DNA of 64,000 nucleotides from Tetracentron sinense (lineage: Eukaryota > Streptophyta > Magnoliopsida > Trochodendrales > Trochodendraceae), in assembly GCA_015143295.1 (NCBI GenBank), contig CM026568.1, positions 19,846,607 to 19,910,606 of the forward strand, in the 5' to 3' direction. The notes beneath the pieces are model-generated. The model did no database searches and was not told the DNA's origin. It saw only the letters and a list, made by a program, of their open reading frames with translations. Positions 1 to 11,813 of this stretch are shown here, in pieces; position 1 is the first letter of the stretch, and each line of letters opens with the position of its first letter. The translations under genes and the position numbers were made by a program.

Positions 1-340
1 ATCAACTCATTTAAAGAGCATAATTAGATTATAAATCTTTTCTATCAAGAGTGTATTGAAATCAAGTGGTTCGTGAAGCCGGAAGCTTTGTAAGATTTGG
101 TCACTACCCGGAAAGTGGATTAAGTCTAGAGAGGATTGTTTTCCAATAAGGTTTAATCTTCACCCGGAAGAAAATTGTGCGATTGAGTATAAATCGTGGT
201 GAATCTTCTAGCGGGTATAGCTTAAGGCGGGGACGTAGGCGGGTTGTCGAATCTCATAAACAATATCTTGTGTTGCTTGTGTTTACGTCTCTCTAACTCT
301 TCTCTTTATTTAATTGTTTTGTATTATTGGTAGAATGCTA
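1..340 (+). mobile_element. LTR fragment (Copia-like), 3' part
   Basis: The window opens inside sequence that resembles the downstream half of a plant Copia LTR. A GGCGGGGACGTAGGCGGG block at about 226-243 is followed by TTGTCGAATCTCATAAAC and a T-rich tail. This GACGTAGGC arrangement is common in LTRs of the SIRE/Angela type. No open reading frame is present and the upstream end lies outside the window. The right boundary is not fixed. Family assignment is inference from pattern recognition only. Confidence 0.4.
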
Positions 341-439
341 AAATTTTAATTTCTTTTAACTTATATAGTTGAAATTACACTTAGGGAATTAGGAATAATT
401 TTAGATTTGCCATAGACCTTATTTACCCCCCCTCCAAGG

Positions 440-945
440 TCCAATCCTTGGGCAACAAAACTAGAAAACCCGGGAACCGGTTCCCAAAACCCGCAAAATC
501 GAAACTCTTTAAGAACCGGTCAGAACTAGTCATAACCAGAGAGATTGGGGAAAAAATTAGTTTTGTTTTTACAAAAAGTACATGGTCGAACCGGACTGGT
601 TGAACCGGCTACTTTGCCGGTTTGATGCCCGGTTCTTTTATGAAAACAGTTTATGTTATATATATATATACCAATAAAAATTATAAGCAATGTTTTTATA
701 ATCAGATCGGCTGTCGAACCGGTTGAGTGGCCGGTTTCCAATTTGATTTGTTCGACCGTGTCCTTTTTTTATTAAAAAATAATGTTTTCTCATTTTTACT
801 CGATTTTGACTAGTTCTAGCTGGTTCTCAACCAGTTCTGACCAGTTTGTAATGAGTTTCGATTTTGGGGGTTTTGGCAACCGGTGAGGGGATCGGTTCCT
901 GATTTTTCCAGTTTGATCGGCTGGTCCGGTTTTGATAACACTGGT
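440..945. repeat. Inverted-repeat element rich in ACCGGTT/AACCGG
   Basis: The left arm (about 460-540: AAAACCCGGGAACCGGTTCC, then CGAAACTC, then GAACCGGTCAGAACTAGTC) is answered by a right arm at about 810-935 (GACTAGTTCTAGCTGG, GAGTTTCGATTTTGGGGGTT, CCGGTTTTGATAAC) in reverse complement. The element is non-coding and the interior repeats CCGGTT many times. It looks like a non-autonomous DNA element (MITE). No convincing target-site duplication was read, so the superfamily is unknown. Confidence 0.5.
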
Positions 946-950
946 TATAA

Positions 951-952
<2 letters not shown>

Positions 953-1002
<50 letters not shown>
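953..1002. repeat. (TA)n microsatellite
   Basis: An uninterrupted run of about 25 TA dinucleotides. It is simple sequence and no other function is visible. Confidence 0.97.
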
Positions 1003-1008
<6 letters not shown>

Positions 1009-1019
1009 GTATTTATTAA

Positions 1020-1750
1020 GTAGAGGTGGGTTGATTCGAGCCTGCCCAACCCTATTAATAATATAGCCCGACTCGATTAAAGGAGTATGGCTTAGGCCCT
1101 ATATATATCAAGCTGATTTAGAATTGAGCCTAAACAAGCCCAGCCCATTAATAGCCCTACCCTTAGGCTAGGGCCTGGGCTTAAAAGAATAATTATTTTT
1201 CTTCGTTATGATATTTGGCAAATTGTTTTCCTAAACCACTATCAGTTGCCAACCTCACATTAACTCTCTTTTATCTAGGCTTGTAATCGGTCGAGTTCAA
1301 AATTGATCACCTGATTTTTGAACTATGATTTCTACTAAGAAATATCTATTAGTCATTTGTTCTATATATGCATTTGCATAACTTATCCAATAGCAATGAT
1401 GTCTGGATATAGGAATAAGAGAGGAATTGAATGTAGATGAGCATATTATTTCCATAGAAAAATGAAAGACATTTTTCTTTTCATTTGAATGTACTTGAAC
1501 ATAAAATACACATCAAAATGTTTTCGAGAAAAAAAAAACTTGTCTTGACCCTTTTGACTTAGCTCTAACAAGCAAAATGTTCAGTAATCAGAGCTCGAGC
1601 TCTTATGCAAGACTAAAAGATAGCTAGTCTTGTATGCAAAAATACCCTTGTGAAACTCATTGACCTATACGCTGACAAACACTATGCAAGAGAATTGTAC
1701 CTATGTGAGTAGAGGGTAGACTAATCACTTTAGTACTATATATAATATAA
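1020..1750. other. Intergenic; GCCC-rich start, otherwise featureless
   Basis: About 1022-1180 has repeated GCCCAACCC / AGCCCGACTC / GCCCAGCCC motifs like those in the hAT-type MITE at 39987-40445, and may be a degenerate copy. From 1180 to 1750 the sequence is AT-rich, with no gene, RNA or repeat that I can recognise. Confidence 0.4.
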
Positions 1751-1754
1751 TATA

Positions 1755-2047
1755 CTAGCAAAGTCCCCGTGCGATGCACGAGAGTACAAAGAAAAATGAA
1801 AAGTGAATAATTAAAAAAAAAACAGTTGAGATAAACGTGAAAGGACTATTGAGAAATATTGAGAGAAGTCATGTCCTTTGAGAGAGAGAAAAGAAGAATA
1901 TGAAATACATGAGAGAAAATTTAGGAAGAGATAATTAGAGGTTTTTTTGGGATCAAACAGAAAATGAGGAAACTTAATAGGTGGGGATAGAGAGAGAAAA
2001 GTGGGGGAGGGATGTTGCCCAGTATATGGATCCAATGGCAAAATAAA
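1755..2047 (-). mobile_element. Helitron-like fragment (3' end on minus strand)
   Basis: Read on the minus strand, the left edge ends in CTAG (1755-1758). It is preceded by GGGGACTTTG and a short hairpin CGTGC-GAT-GCACG (1768-1780), the arrangement expected of a plant Helitron 3' terminus. The interior (about 1930-2010) shares a block around TTTGGGATCAAACAGAAAAT with 6262-6330, so this is a dispersed repeat. No Rep/helicase coding is present. The 5' TC end was not located. Confidence 0.4.
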
Positions 2048-3480
2048 ATTTCTGCCTTAGTCTATTTTGTGAAATTAAAGAATTTAAGGCAAATACAATA
2101 AGCAATAATTAACAAGAAGAATAGAGATAATGATAAGAAGTGCAAATACTAAGAATTTGTTCACGAGGTTCGACAACTTGTCTACGTCCCTGCCTTTCAG
2201 CTTCCCACTTCAAAGATTCCCATGATTTTACTCGCACAAGCTTCTTTACTAGGTGAAACTCAAACATCTATAATCTCTTGCAGGCTAGGATACCACCTTT
2301 ACAATCCCTTCTAGACTAGGATACCACCTTTACAATTCATTTCACAGGTTGAGATCACGACCTTCAATGCAAGAGAGCATCATCTCTTGACTTCACAAAG
2401 CTATTAAGTTTCACGGATAAGAATCCACGATTCTTGATTTCTTTCAATACAAGGTGTGATTGAATTTGAATCCAAATATAAAGGTTCCTTGATGAGCTAA
2501 ATAATATTGGAATACACACTCTAAAAATCTCTCAAAAGATTAAGAGTTGAAAACTCAAATACAAAAGTTTGAGATTTCTAGGTTTTCAACGTATGATTTT
2601 GATAAGAGTTGAAAGCAACTAAGGATTTGATCAATAATGATTCAAGAGTTGTTCAAAGGTTGTTTGATGTTCATAAATGAACTCAATTTATAGTTGAACA
2701 TTCAATCTAGCCGTTGGAAACTCATTAATTGGGAAAATGACCATTAAAAACTAGCCGTTATGAGTGTTCCTGTAGATTTCCGTTGACGGATGAGATTCCC
2801 ATCATTTGAACGGTCGTCGGTTCATGGAAAAAAAACTAAAAAACTTTCTGTAACCTCAACCGCTGACGGTTGGTCATTCATTTGGCTCAACCGTGATGAT
2901 TTATGAATGATTTTCCCATAAACTTCTATTTTCAAAGATCAATATGATGAGAGTGATTTTCTAGGTCTTTTGGTATTCTTTAGTCATGATTTTAACTATA
3001 TTTTAAGATGTCCTAGGGCCTTAGAATATTTTTCAATAATTCTTATGTTCCTAAGGTCAATCTAGGCACTTTGAGCATTTCAACTTTCCAAGCATTTGAG
3101 GATTTTTTACATAAGTCCTTGACTCTTCGAAGAAATAAAAAATAATCTTTAAACCTTCGTGAGAGTCTTAATTATTCTAGTCTTGATCTTGAATGATTGT
3201 CACTTTGACTTCATGATCCGACTTGGACTTTGGGTGAGAACTTCAATCTTCATTGAATTTTCAATTTTGGCTTCAACTTTGAAATGATTAGTTCTTCACT
3301 TTTGATATGATCATGAATTCTTCAATGTGATCTTGAAATTTGAGTCTTGAATTCAATTTTGAGTTTGATGACCTTTTCTTGATAGATCATCTTTGACATG
3401 TGATGTCATTTCTTTGCTTTATGTCTTGAATGTTGAGCTAATGTTATTGCAATTTGAATTTTACATAAATTTCATAGAAC
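2048..3480 (-). mobile_element. Degenerate LTR-like sequence, minus strand
   Basis: The sequence at about 2157-2210 (TTCACGAGGTTCGACAACTT followed by TCTACGTCCCTGCC) looks like the reverse complement of the GACGTAGGC block in the LTR fragment at 1-340. This suggests a reverse-oriented Copia LTR. The rest of the stretch to 3480 is AT-rich and repeats TTGATCTTGAATG-like phrases, with no coding capacity. Ends and target duplication were not found. Confidence 0.35.
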
Positions 3481-3485
3481 CATTA

Positions 3486-6084
3486 TGTAGAAACCCGAGT
3501 CTTTTTTATACTTTTTATGCAAGTATTAGGGGTATAATAGTCCTTGAGATGTTTTAATATTTATTTAATTATATTTAACTAGTGTGGTATGATCAAGGTT
3601 TAATCAAGTTGTAAAGAAGAGGGATGTCATAACAAACCCTCAACTTTAGGAAGCTCTAGTTTTGTCATCGCTTATCAGAATTGAGTGATTCTTGAACTAT
3701 TAGAAAGGTATTGGAACTCTCTTTGAAGTTTATGTTTAATGTTTTTTCAGATTTTGAGTCTAAGCTAAGTCAAAAGTGGGTTTTTGGATGTTTTGTCTGA
3801 TGAAATTACAGATTAGTTAGCTTTAGAGCCCTTTTAGACCTTTAAAAACTTAATATTTGGATTTTTCTATAAGAAATAAATTGTTCCCCTTCGAAAGACG
3901 AGTCCAATGCAAGTTGAATCATCAAAATTCGATAAGAGAGTCAAAAGTTATAGTCAAAATACCAAAGTGGGATAAAAATCAGTCAGAATCCGAGGGGGGG
4001 CTGCGATCTATCGCACACCAAATGCGATCTATCGCATGCAGGCGTGTTTTTGAAGTTGTTTTCAGGTATAAGTGTGATCTATCGCACCTATAGTGTGATC
4101 GATTGCACCCGGGCCCAATTTTTTTTTTTAAATGTTTTTTTTGTTTGTTTTTAACTATTGGGGCTATAAATAGGGGCTCTATTTCGAGGTTTTAGGGTAT
4201 TCTACCAATTTCTAACCTAATTTAGCAAAGGGAGAGAGAGAACCTAGGGTTCTAAGAGGGTTTAGCTTGGAGAATGAGGTTTTTGCTTAGAGAGGAAGAG
4301 GATTAGCTTGGAGATCTTTTCTAAAGTATCGCGGGAGCAATTTGGATCTAAGGGAAGGATCTCTAAGGTCGATATCCCTTCTAACTCAATCCTATTTAGG
4401 TGTTTTGTATGCTTAAACTATACTATGTATGGATTATCAAGAGATCTATATGAATATATATGAACTAAAGAATGAAAATATGAATTTAGGTCAATATCCT
4501 CTCTAATTTAACTCTTGTATTATTATGATTATTGAATTATTATGAGAAATGATGGATTAGTGTTTGATTTGCATGATAAGTAAGGATATAGATGGATTTG
4601 TATTTTAGAAGCTTAAATTGAATTGTGGATTATGAATGAATGAAAATGATGGTGGATGGGCTAAAATGGAGAATTGATGAATGTGTGGATTGGTGTTGGG
4701 TTTGAAAGGGATGAATGTGGTTCATGAATGAGTAGTGATATAGTTTGAGAATGTGAATATGAGAAAGGCATTGTATACATAATTAATGCATTGTATGTGT
4801 TTGTTGAAATGCCTAAGCGCACTAAATATAGAAAATGATGATATTGAAAGACTTGTATGAGTATAATAAGATATGCTATGATGAATTATACTTAGATATG
4901 ATGTTAAAAATGTTAGTATGAATATGCCAATGTATAAAGTATGTTTTGATAAATTATGCTTATTCAAGTTGCACGGTGATTGATATTCGGGTAGGCCAAT
5001 GCTTAGAGGAAGTCCTCCATGTTACGAATTCTTTAACTAGGGAGATGTAACTTAGTGAAGTTTCTTGACGGAAGATGGAATCTAAGTAATGACCGAATTC
5101 AGATGTTAATCACGACACGCAAGCACAAGTGCACATGTGTGGTAGTTTACAAGTCTCACGGGTACACGGATATTGTATGAACATGGACATTACATAGACA
5201 CGGACATTGCATAGACACTGGATGCTGAAATATAAGAACAAAGACAAGGACACTACATGATTTTACAATGACCCTGAAATTCAAGTAGCTACGGTATTTG
5301 TTGATGCTCTCCATGGATAAGATTTCAAGTCCTGGATAATTATCATGGACATTTGAGATCTAAGAGCTCTAAGGGCTTACACTTCTGTCGATGCACCTCC
5401 ATAGATCTAAATACAAGGACCCCGATAACTATTTTTATGGGAAAACAAACATGCATTGCATTTATGGTACAAGTTCAAGAGTCACAAGTTTAAGAGTCAC
5501 ACAAGTACACAAGTCAAGTCAAGTCATGATGTTCACATGTTTCCGCACTTTGATTATATTCATGTTATATTAAACTGCTATTGACTTTACAATTGTTACA
5601 TGATTGAAATATTTGACATATGCTTGTACTATTCTTGGTTAGTTTGGATATCCGCTGAGTATTCAATGCTTAGTCGACCTGTTATTGTCGTACATGTATA
5701 GTGCAGGAGCAGGTAGCAACTCCTTGGGTGGAAGAGGAGTATTTTGAGGAAGCGGAAGTAGGTGAGCTTCCAGTTGAGGGAGTTCGGGATCCTGACCGGT
5801 CCCCATATTACTAGTTTATTTCTAGTTTCAGTTTTGTTGAATGAGAACTTGTAATAGACTTGAGACTTATTAGTAGATGTTGCTTTAGTTATGTTATGAA
5901 CTTTGGATATATCAGTTGACAACATTTGGATGAATCTTTTTATATTAAAGAAATTTTATGGTTACTATTTTGGGGAGAATTATTTCTTAGTTTTGCCTTA
6001 TTGTTATGGAGGTTAAGCAGAGATAAGTAATGTGGCGGACCCAAAGTCTCATTATGACCAATGTGTGGTTTTGGGGTCGTTACA
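3486..6084 (+). mobile_element. Solo LTR, 2.6 kb, TSD CATTA
   Basis: The sequence starts TGTAGAAACC and ends GGGGTCGTTACA. It is flanked by perfect 5-bp direct repeats CATTA at 3481-3485 and 6085-6089. No internal retrotransposon coding, primer-binding site or second LTR is attached, so this is a solo LTR left by LTR-LTR recombination. A TATA box (CTATAAATAGGGGC, about 4150-4163) marks the promoter region. Four copies of a TGCGATCTATCGCA-type near-palindrome lie at 4002-4107. The TGT...GTTACA ends and large size fit a Gypsy chromovirus such as Del/Tekay; that lineage call is inference. Confidence 0.85.
4150..4163 (+). promoter_or_regulatory. TATA box of the solo LTR
   Basis: A TATAAATA-type box sits near the middle of the 2.6-kb LTR, just downstream of the GCGATCTATCGC repeats. 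It is followed by a leader-like purine-rich tract. It presumably drove the retrotransposon transcript; any activity now is unknown. Confidence 0.55.
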
Positions 6085-6089
6085 CATTA

Positions 6090-7297
6090 GTACCAAAGTG
6101 ATCATTTCATTATTATGTTATCATCAAAATTATTAAGAGTAAATAGGGTTGTAACCTTTTGGTTAACAAGGGACACCTGTGTGAGAAAATAAATGACCAC
6201 AATCCCCTAAAATCCCTCAAATGGTTTCTGAATTGAGAGGGAGACGTGTGTGAGAATGAATAATTTTTTGGGATCAAACAGAAAATGAGGAGACTTGATA
6301 GATAAGGATAAAGAGAGAAAAGTGGGGGAGAGATACCCGTGTGAGAAAATAGAGGACCACAATTCCCTAAAATCTTTCAATGGTTTTTGAATTGAGAGGG
6401 AGACGTGTGTGAGATAAATAGTTAATAACTGAGATTAAAGAAGAGTACCACGTGACATCCTTAAAACAGAACTCGTAGGATTCATGAAATTGAAGATTGA
6501 AGAGTAGAGAGGGGGTTATGTGACAATTATTTCTTTATATTATAGATAGACATGTGTGTATGTATGTATATATATATGTATGTATGTGGGTTAGGTTGTA
6601 GAGAGTGTTGCCCAAGCTTGGCCCTCATGACAACATACTTCGGTTTTTTGAGCTTAATTGGGTGTATGGGGTGAAAAAAAAATATCGATTTTACATACTT
6701 AAGAGAACTGAGATAGCAAGTATCCTCATTGGACAGCAGCATTGACAACCCTATTTATGGCCTTTCTAAGGAACTCTCACATTTGGACATTGTGTGCGCA
6801 AGATATGAGTACTTTTTTTAAAAAAAGATTTGGTGCAGACATCATTTATATTTAGGTTAAGAAAGTGAAAGTTAGTATGGATTAGCTAGTCTACTTAGGA
6901 CTGTTGCTTCATTATTCTTTAAATTCGGACAATTGGGGTTCAAATTTGGCCTATACAGATCGTGAACATGTAGCTACAAGTAAATCATCATAAATAGTTG
7001 CGACTTGAATAGCCCCCACCCCAGTAGAGATTTTTTTTCGCCAATTATAGGATGAGAAGTCTATCCAGGGGATGTAGGGCAATCAAGTGAGCTCAAGCCC
7101 ATTACATGGTCCGCAGAAGACAGGAAATTTCGTGAAAAGAACACTACCTCAAAGGTCAATGGCTGATACTCTGTATCCTGATCATGTGTCAAAGTGTACA
7201 GCTCAAGCCCGAGGACGGACGAATTTCCTGACCATATCCTCTATAATTCATGACTTTTGTTCACCATCCTCATCATTGTCCTCTCTCTCATCATTTT
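6090..7297. other. Intergenic; dispersed-repeat remnant at left
   Basis: About 6230-6545 repeats the TTTGGGATCAAACAGAAAAT block seen at 1930-2010. On the minus strand its right edge reads TCTATAATATAAAG, which could be a Helitron 5' end. From 6545 to 7297 I see no gene, only short TA/TG runs near 6545-6590. Confidence 0.35.
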
Positions 7298-7305
7298 CTT
7301 CCTTG

Positions 7306-7876
7306 CAGGGTGGAGCTAGGGGCCACGTGCCCCCTCTTGAAATTTTGAGAAACAAATTTTTTTTAAAGCACAGGCATTGGTAGGTGTCCGAGAGAGTTTA
7401 CTAAGGCAGACATAGGGTATGAGAGTAGTTGTACCCGTTTAAAAGAATACCTTTTATATTATATTATTTAATTATTTGACAGCATAGTCATGAGATAAGG
7501 GATAACTGTCCCTAAACTTTTGAAAAAAATATATACTATTATTATTATTTAATAGGACAACAATTATGTAAGGGGGCCTAAAATTTTTATATTATGTTAT
7601 TTAATTATTTAACAAAACATAATCATAAGTTAAGGGGACAGGTGCCCCGTAAACAAGGAGAAACAATATCCGTAAGATATCTTAAGTATGAAATGACCCA
7701 CAAACTTGGTCGTAGAAAAAACAAATTTCCGGGACTACGCCCCTAAACCCCCATCTCCCTAAACCCAAAATCTTTTATATTCACCTAATCAGCTTTCACG
7801 AATTCATCAATAATTACTAACATTTTCAATTAACCATTGTGTGCCCCCTACAGTTAAATCCTAACTCCGCCCCCTG
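7306..7876. mobile_element. Non-autonomous hAT-like element
   Basis: The terminal inverted repeats are imperfect: CAGGGTGGAGCTAGG at the left and CCTAACTCCGCCCCCTG at the right. They are flanked by imperfect 8-bp duplications, CTTCCTTG (7298-7305) and CTTCCCTA (7877-7884). CAGGGGCGGAG-type ends and 8-bp duplications are typical of hAT transposons. The 571-bp interior is AT-rich and has no transposase. Confidence 0.6.
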
Positions 7877-7884
7877 CTTCCCTA

Positions 7885-9362
7885 TACAAGGAGTTGGTGT
7901 TGACTGTTAATACCATTGTGACCTAACCACCATGTCCACTACTCAGACTACTTGGCAAAGATATCATGTGTATGTATTACTATAATAAAGGAGAAGATAC
8001 CAACCATGTAAGGTTACATGTGCCTTACCTATTTTAGTGGGCTGGTAAGATAGTGCTTTGCTTTTCAAAGGATGTAGCATCTGGGAGATATGCTGGAATT
8101 GGGTATATTACAGTCTTGGGCCCACTCCAAGAACCAACTACGATGGGCCCATCACAGCCAAATATAGCTTATATCATGATATTGGGCCTAATAGAGCCAA
8201 CTAGACTGGACCCATCAAACCTAACTATCTTTCATTAAGATTGATTGATTTGAGGTATGACTTATGAGTATTTGTTATAGGCAATTGTTTAGCTTCCTCC
8301 CTCCCCCACCACACCAACTTGTTAATAAAATTTGGTTAATAACATGCTAAGTATAATCAACTTGGCATGTACAACATGTGTATGGATCCAAATCAAGCAA
8401 GCTTTCTAACCACGCAAATCACGGCATGCATGTCGAGTCCGTGGCAATCATAGCACGGATGTAATATCTAGGATCGTTCGCAGTACAACTCCGTGAACTC
8501 TAATGGAAAAGTATAACATGTTTATCGCTAGAGCGAGAAGGTGGATGAATAATTTAGGCAATCAGAACTTGTACTTGGGTCCATGGATTGGGCCCATGCT
8601 CCACATTTGGAAATTTGTAATACATGTGAATATCATGTTCTAGAAATGAAGTAGAAGCTTATAGTTCACTTCTTGTATGTGCCTTATAATGAAAGATAGA
8701 AGATCACTTGAGAGTCACTTCTCTTGTACCTTCATTGATTGGGAAAACAGATAAGGACCCTTGAGTGGACCTTGTTTCGTGGTCACACAATAAGGGATAC
8801 TTTTTATTTTTATTTATTTTTTATCCTTAAGATGTATGTGAATGTAGGGACTTGCATTGAATTATTGCTGCTTTTGAAACTCCTAACATATGGTCTCTTT
8901 CTCTCTCTCTCAATTTGACCATAATTCCCTTTGCATTATTACCTATTAATTAAATAGATTTTTAGGGTTTGATCCCATCTTGCTGAATCTTAATCCCCAC
9001 TAATTGATGTGCTTATGCAAATTGTGAATTCATAGTAGGGATGAGTCCTAGAAAAGTAGGGTAACATGTCCCAATCAAAGTGGGCTAATGGGTAATGTTC
9101 CTTGGAACATGGGCTAGGATGATTGGGATGGTTTTGTTGGTCTTGCCCAATGAAGTTAGGCACCCTCCCCCCCCCCCATGTGATTCCTTCACTTCCTGCA
9201 TGTGGTAATGAATTCCAAACTCATCTCTATCTCAACAAATCACCATCCCTTTTTCAATTTAGCATGTGTAAGAGGAATACATGCATGCAAACATACACAC
9301 ATGTGTACGTATGTTACCATTTTAGAGGCTTCCACTCAGACATGTTTAAAATAAGTGTTTAA
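7885..9362. other. Intergenic, no recognised feature
   Basis: No reading frame with recognisable protein similarity and no RNA gene. A few GGGCCC-containing phrases recur at about 8118-8215. A C9 run sits at about 9169-9177. Confidence 0.5.
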
Positions 9363-9440
9363 ATATCAAGCTGAGCTCTGCACGGTGCAGAGCTCCCTTT
9401 TCACACTACCGGTGGCTTAATTACACCAAAAAATATTGTG
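9363..9440. repeat. Half copy of the palindromic element at 10150
   Basis: The phrase AAATATCAAGCTGAGCTCTG at 9361-9380, followed by a GCAGAGCTCCCTTTT-type block and CACACTAC, matches the left arm of the palindrome at 10145-10265 in the same orientation. The second arm is absent or degraded. It indicates a dispersed foldback family. Confidence 0.6.
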
Positions 9441-10144
9441 AAGAAGGGTCCATTCAATTAAACTAAGTAGCTATCAGTCACATCATTCTCATTAGCATAC
9501 ATAGGATACACCAATACAAATTTCCTTTTTTTTAAATAAAAAAATAAAATATATATATAATCTCTTAATACCATCATATCTTTTCATTTTCATTTTCTCT
9601 GGTAACAAAATGTCAGCAGCTCTTGCTTAATTACAGAAAGAAATGGTAATCACCACTGCATATCATATTAGCCAAACGAGAGAAAAAAAGGATAGTCTAT
9701 ATTAAAATCATCGTCGCTCTTATTGCATCAGATGATCATTTGATTCATTCATTGTTTAAGATCAGTTGAAGTAGAGATTATTAAAAAGTAGTTAGTGAGC
9801 TACTTTTTTAATAAGATGTAAAAACTTCTATTTCAAAAAGATGTAAGTATCCAATTAACTTTCAACTTAACAGTCTAAAGTCCAACTAAGTACAAATTTG
9901 AAATAAGCTCTTCCTATTTAGATTAGTATAACCAAACGCCACCTCCACAAAAGTGTAAGGTTTTTGTAATTTAACTTGTTTGATTAACACGGAGGGAAAA
10001 AAAAACAAGTATATGCAAATGTATGTAAATTGCACATTTTTTGGGTTTCCATTACAACCGCAAAAAGAACCTCTCTTAAACGATTTCCATGTAATTGTTT
10101 TTATTAAGAAAATGTTCCTACCGATTAGCTTTTAAGCAACAGTT

Positions 10145-10285
10145 TAAATATCAAGCGGAGTTCTGCATCATGCGGAGCTCCCTTTTTACACTACATGGGG
10201 GCAAATGTGTAATTATCAATAATTACACATTTGCCCCCATGTAGTGTAAAAAGGGAGCTCCGCATGATGTAGAGGCTCCCCATGA
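10145..10285. repeat. Near-perfect palindrome (foldback MITE)
   Basis: The arms CATCATGCGGAGCTCC / GGAGCTCCGCATGATG enclose two approximately 50-bp halves that are reverse complements, including CACTACATGGGGGCAAATG and its complement. They meet at a short centre near 10218 (AATTATCAATAATT). The core (about 10168-10271) is almost perfectly self-complementary and would form a long hairpin. It is non-coding and related to the half copy at 9363. Confidence 0.85.
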
Positions 10286-10570
10286 AAATTAATCTCTTTA
10301 AGCAATTCTTTTTTTTCGCAATCCATTACTGCAAAAGCAGTAATATATGTGCTAACTAATGCCTTCTAACTTCTTTCAGTAGAAAAAAAAAAATTTAATA
10401 CCTAAAAAAGGATTAAATAACCTCAAATAAGTCAAATCAAATACTAGTTTATATAAACTTTCAATATTTATGGAAAACTCATTTATTAAAAAATATACTA
10501 ATATATTAAAATATTTTAAATACCAAGAATTATATTATTTTGAGACTGTCATTTAAGAGGATGTACCGGT
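10286..10570. other. AT-rich intergenic, nothing recognised
   Basis: Low-complexity AT-rich DNA between two transposon-like pieces. No coding or RNA signal was seen. Confidence 0.5.
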
Positions 10571-10571
10571 G

Positions 10572-10925
10572 ATATTAAAATCTCTACTATTATAATGAGA
10601 GAAGAAGGGTAGGTGGCGTTGATTGATTTTTCTATTATGACAAAAAAAATTAAATATTATATTGTCCTAATACTATTTAGTGAATAGTACGGGGTTTTAA
10701 AGTATTTTAAATCTATTAAATTCACTCCTTTTAGATAGGGTTGGTTCATTCACTATGTATTCTTATTTTTTTCTCTCCCATTCTGTGTTTTTAACCACTG
10801 CACAACTCATATTTTTAACACATTTTTTCTCTCCTACATCTCTCCTTTAATACACATGCATAGACTCACTAGGTCCCTCTCTCTCTTCCTTCCCACTCAT
10901 GTACATCGCACGTGCGGCCCACTAG
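10572..10925 (+). mobile_element. Helitron-like non-autonomous element
   Basis: Begins TCTCTACTATTATAATGAGA and ends CGCACGTGCGGCCCACTAG (CTAG at 10922-10925), with a short GC-rich hairpin just inside the end. These match the 5'-TC...CTRR-3' rule for Helitrons, and there are no terminal inverted repeats. The base following CTAG is C rather than the expected T, which weakens the call. No coding content. Confidence 0.4.
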
Positions 10926-11378
10926 CGCTATATAATAATGCCAAAACACGACGATAAATTACATGTGGTAGCAACAAATTTGTTTATGGTTTTTTTTAAG
11001 TAAGAAAAAAAGTGACCCACAAAGCATTAATAGGTGACTGGTGAGAGGCAGCAGTGTTTGACAAGATCATAGAGGTGGGCAGCCATGTGCCTGAGGAATC
11101 TCACACACCATTCCAGTTCCTGGAATACAACCTAGGGTGTGCAAGGACATCAGCCATAATAATAGAAGTTTGTCATGAAATTTGTAAGTGTCCTTCATCG
11201 ATCTTTTTTTTTTCTCTGAAATATTTTAAACATTTCTGCTTGAATTAAAGAAATGTTACTGTTTAACAAGATTTCTGGCTTTCTTAGTTTTTACTATATT
11301 TATAAAACATCTACAAAATTATACAATTTTTTTTTCATTTTACTTCATTAAAAAAAACTCTATGCATGCATATGTATA

Positions 11379-11813
11379 TATAGGGAAGGATACTAATGAG
11401 CCATGTTCATTGAAGCTTGTAATGAACGGTCCATCTAAAAAGATGACACATGACATTTTTTTTGAATCTGACCGTTGGGATGTCATGTTGGGTCCATTGG
11501 ATACACGTGTCAAAAAAATCAGTCTGATTGGAGATGTTTAGACCGTTTGATTAGATCCTAATTTACAACAGTAACCCCTTATGGTTCACTAGACCCTACC
11601 TAGGATATAGAAATTGATGATCTTCCCTTCTTCGATCAGACGGTTTATAAATGTCCGATTAAGCTAATTTTTTGCCATGTGTCTCTCGGGCAACCCGTCT
11701 TGACATCAAGTGAACAGATTCCGAAATAACTTGTCATGTGTCACCTTATTAAGGACCGCTCATTACAAGTTTCAATGATCATGACTCATTAGAATGGTAC
11801 TCTCTCTCTCTAT
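11379..11813. mobile_element. MITE with ~55-bp imperfect terminal inverted repeats
   Basis: The left end (TATAGGGAAGGATACTAATG, then GCTTGTAATGAACGGTCC) is mirrored at the right end (GGACCGCTCATTACAAG, then ATTAGAATGGTACTCTC and TATA). The interior also pairs partly, with GACCGTTTGAT- and ATCAGACGGTTTA-type phrases. No coding capacity. A TATA or TA duplication is possible but sits in simple sequence and cannot be verified. Confidence 0.65.

Noticed and set aside
7087-7383. 98-codon frame as a small secreted protein
   Set aside because: It runs into the hAT terminal repeat at 7306 and has no family resemblance. Part of it is transposon sequence.
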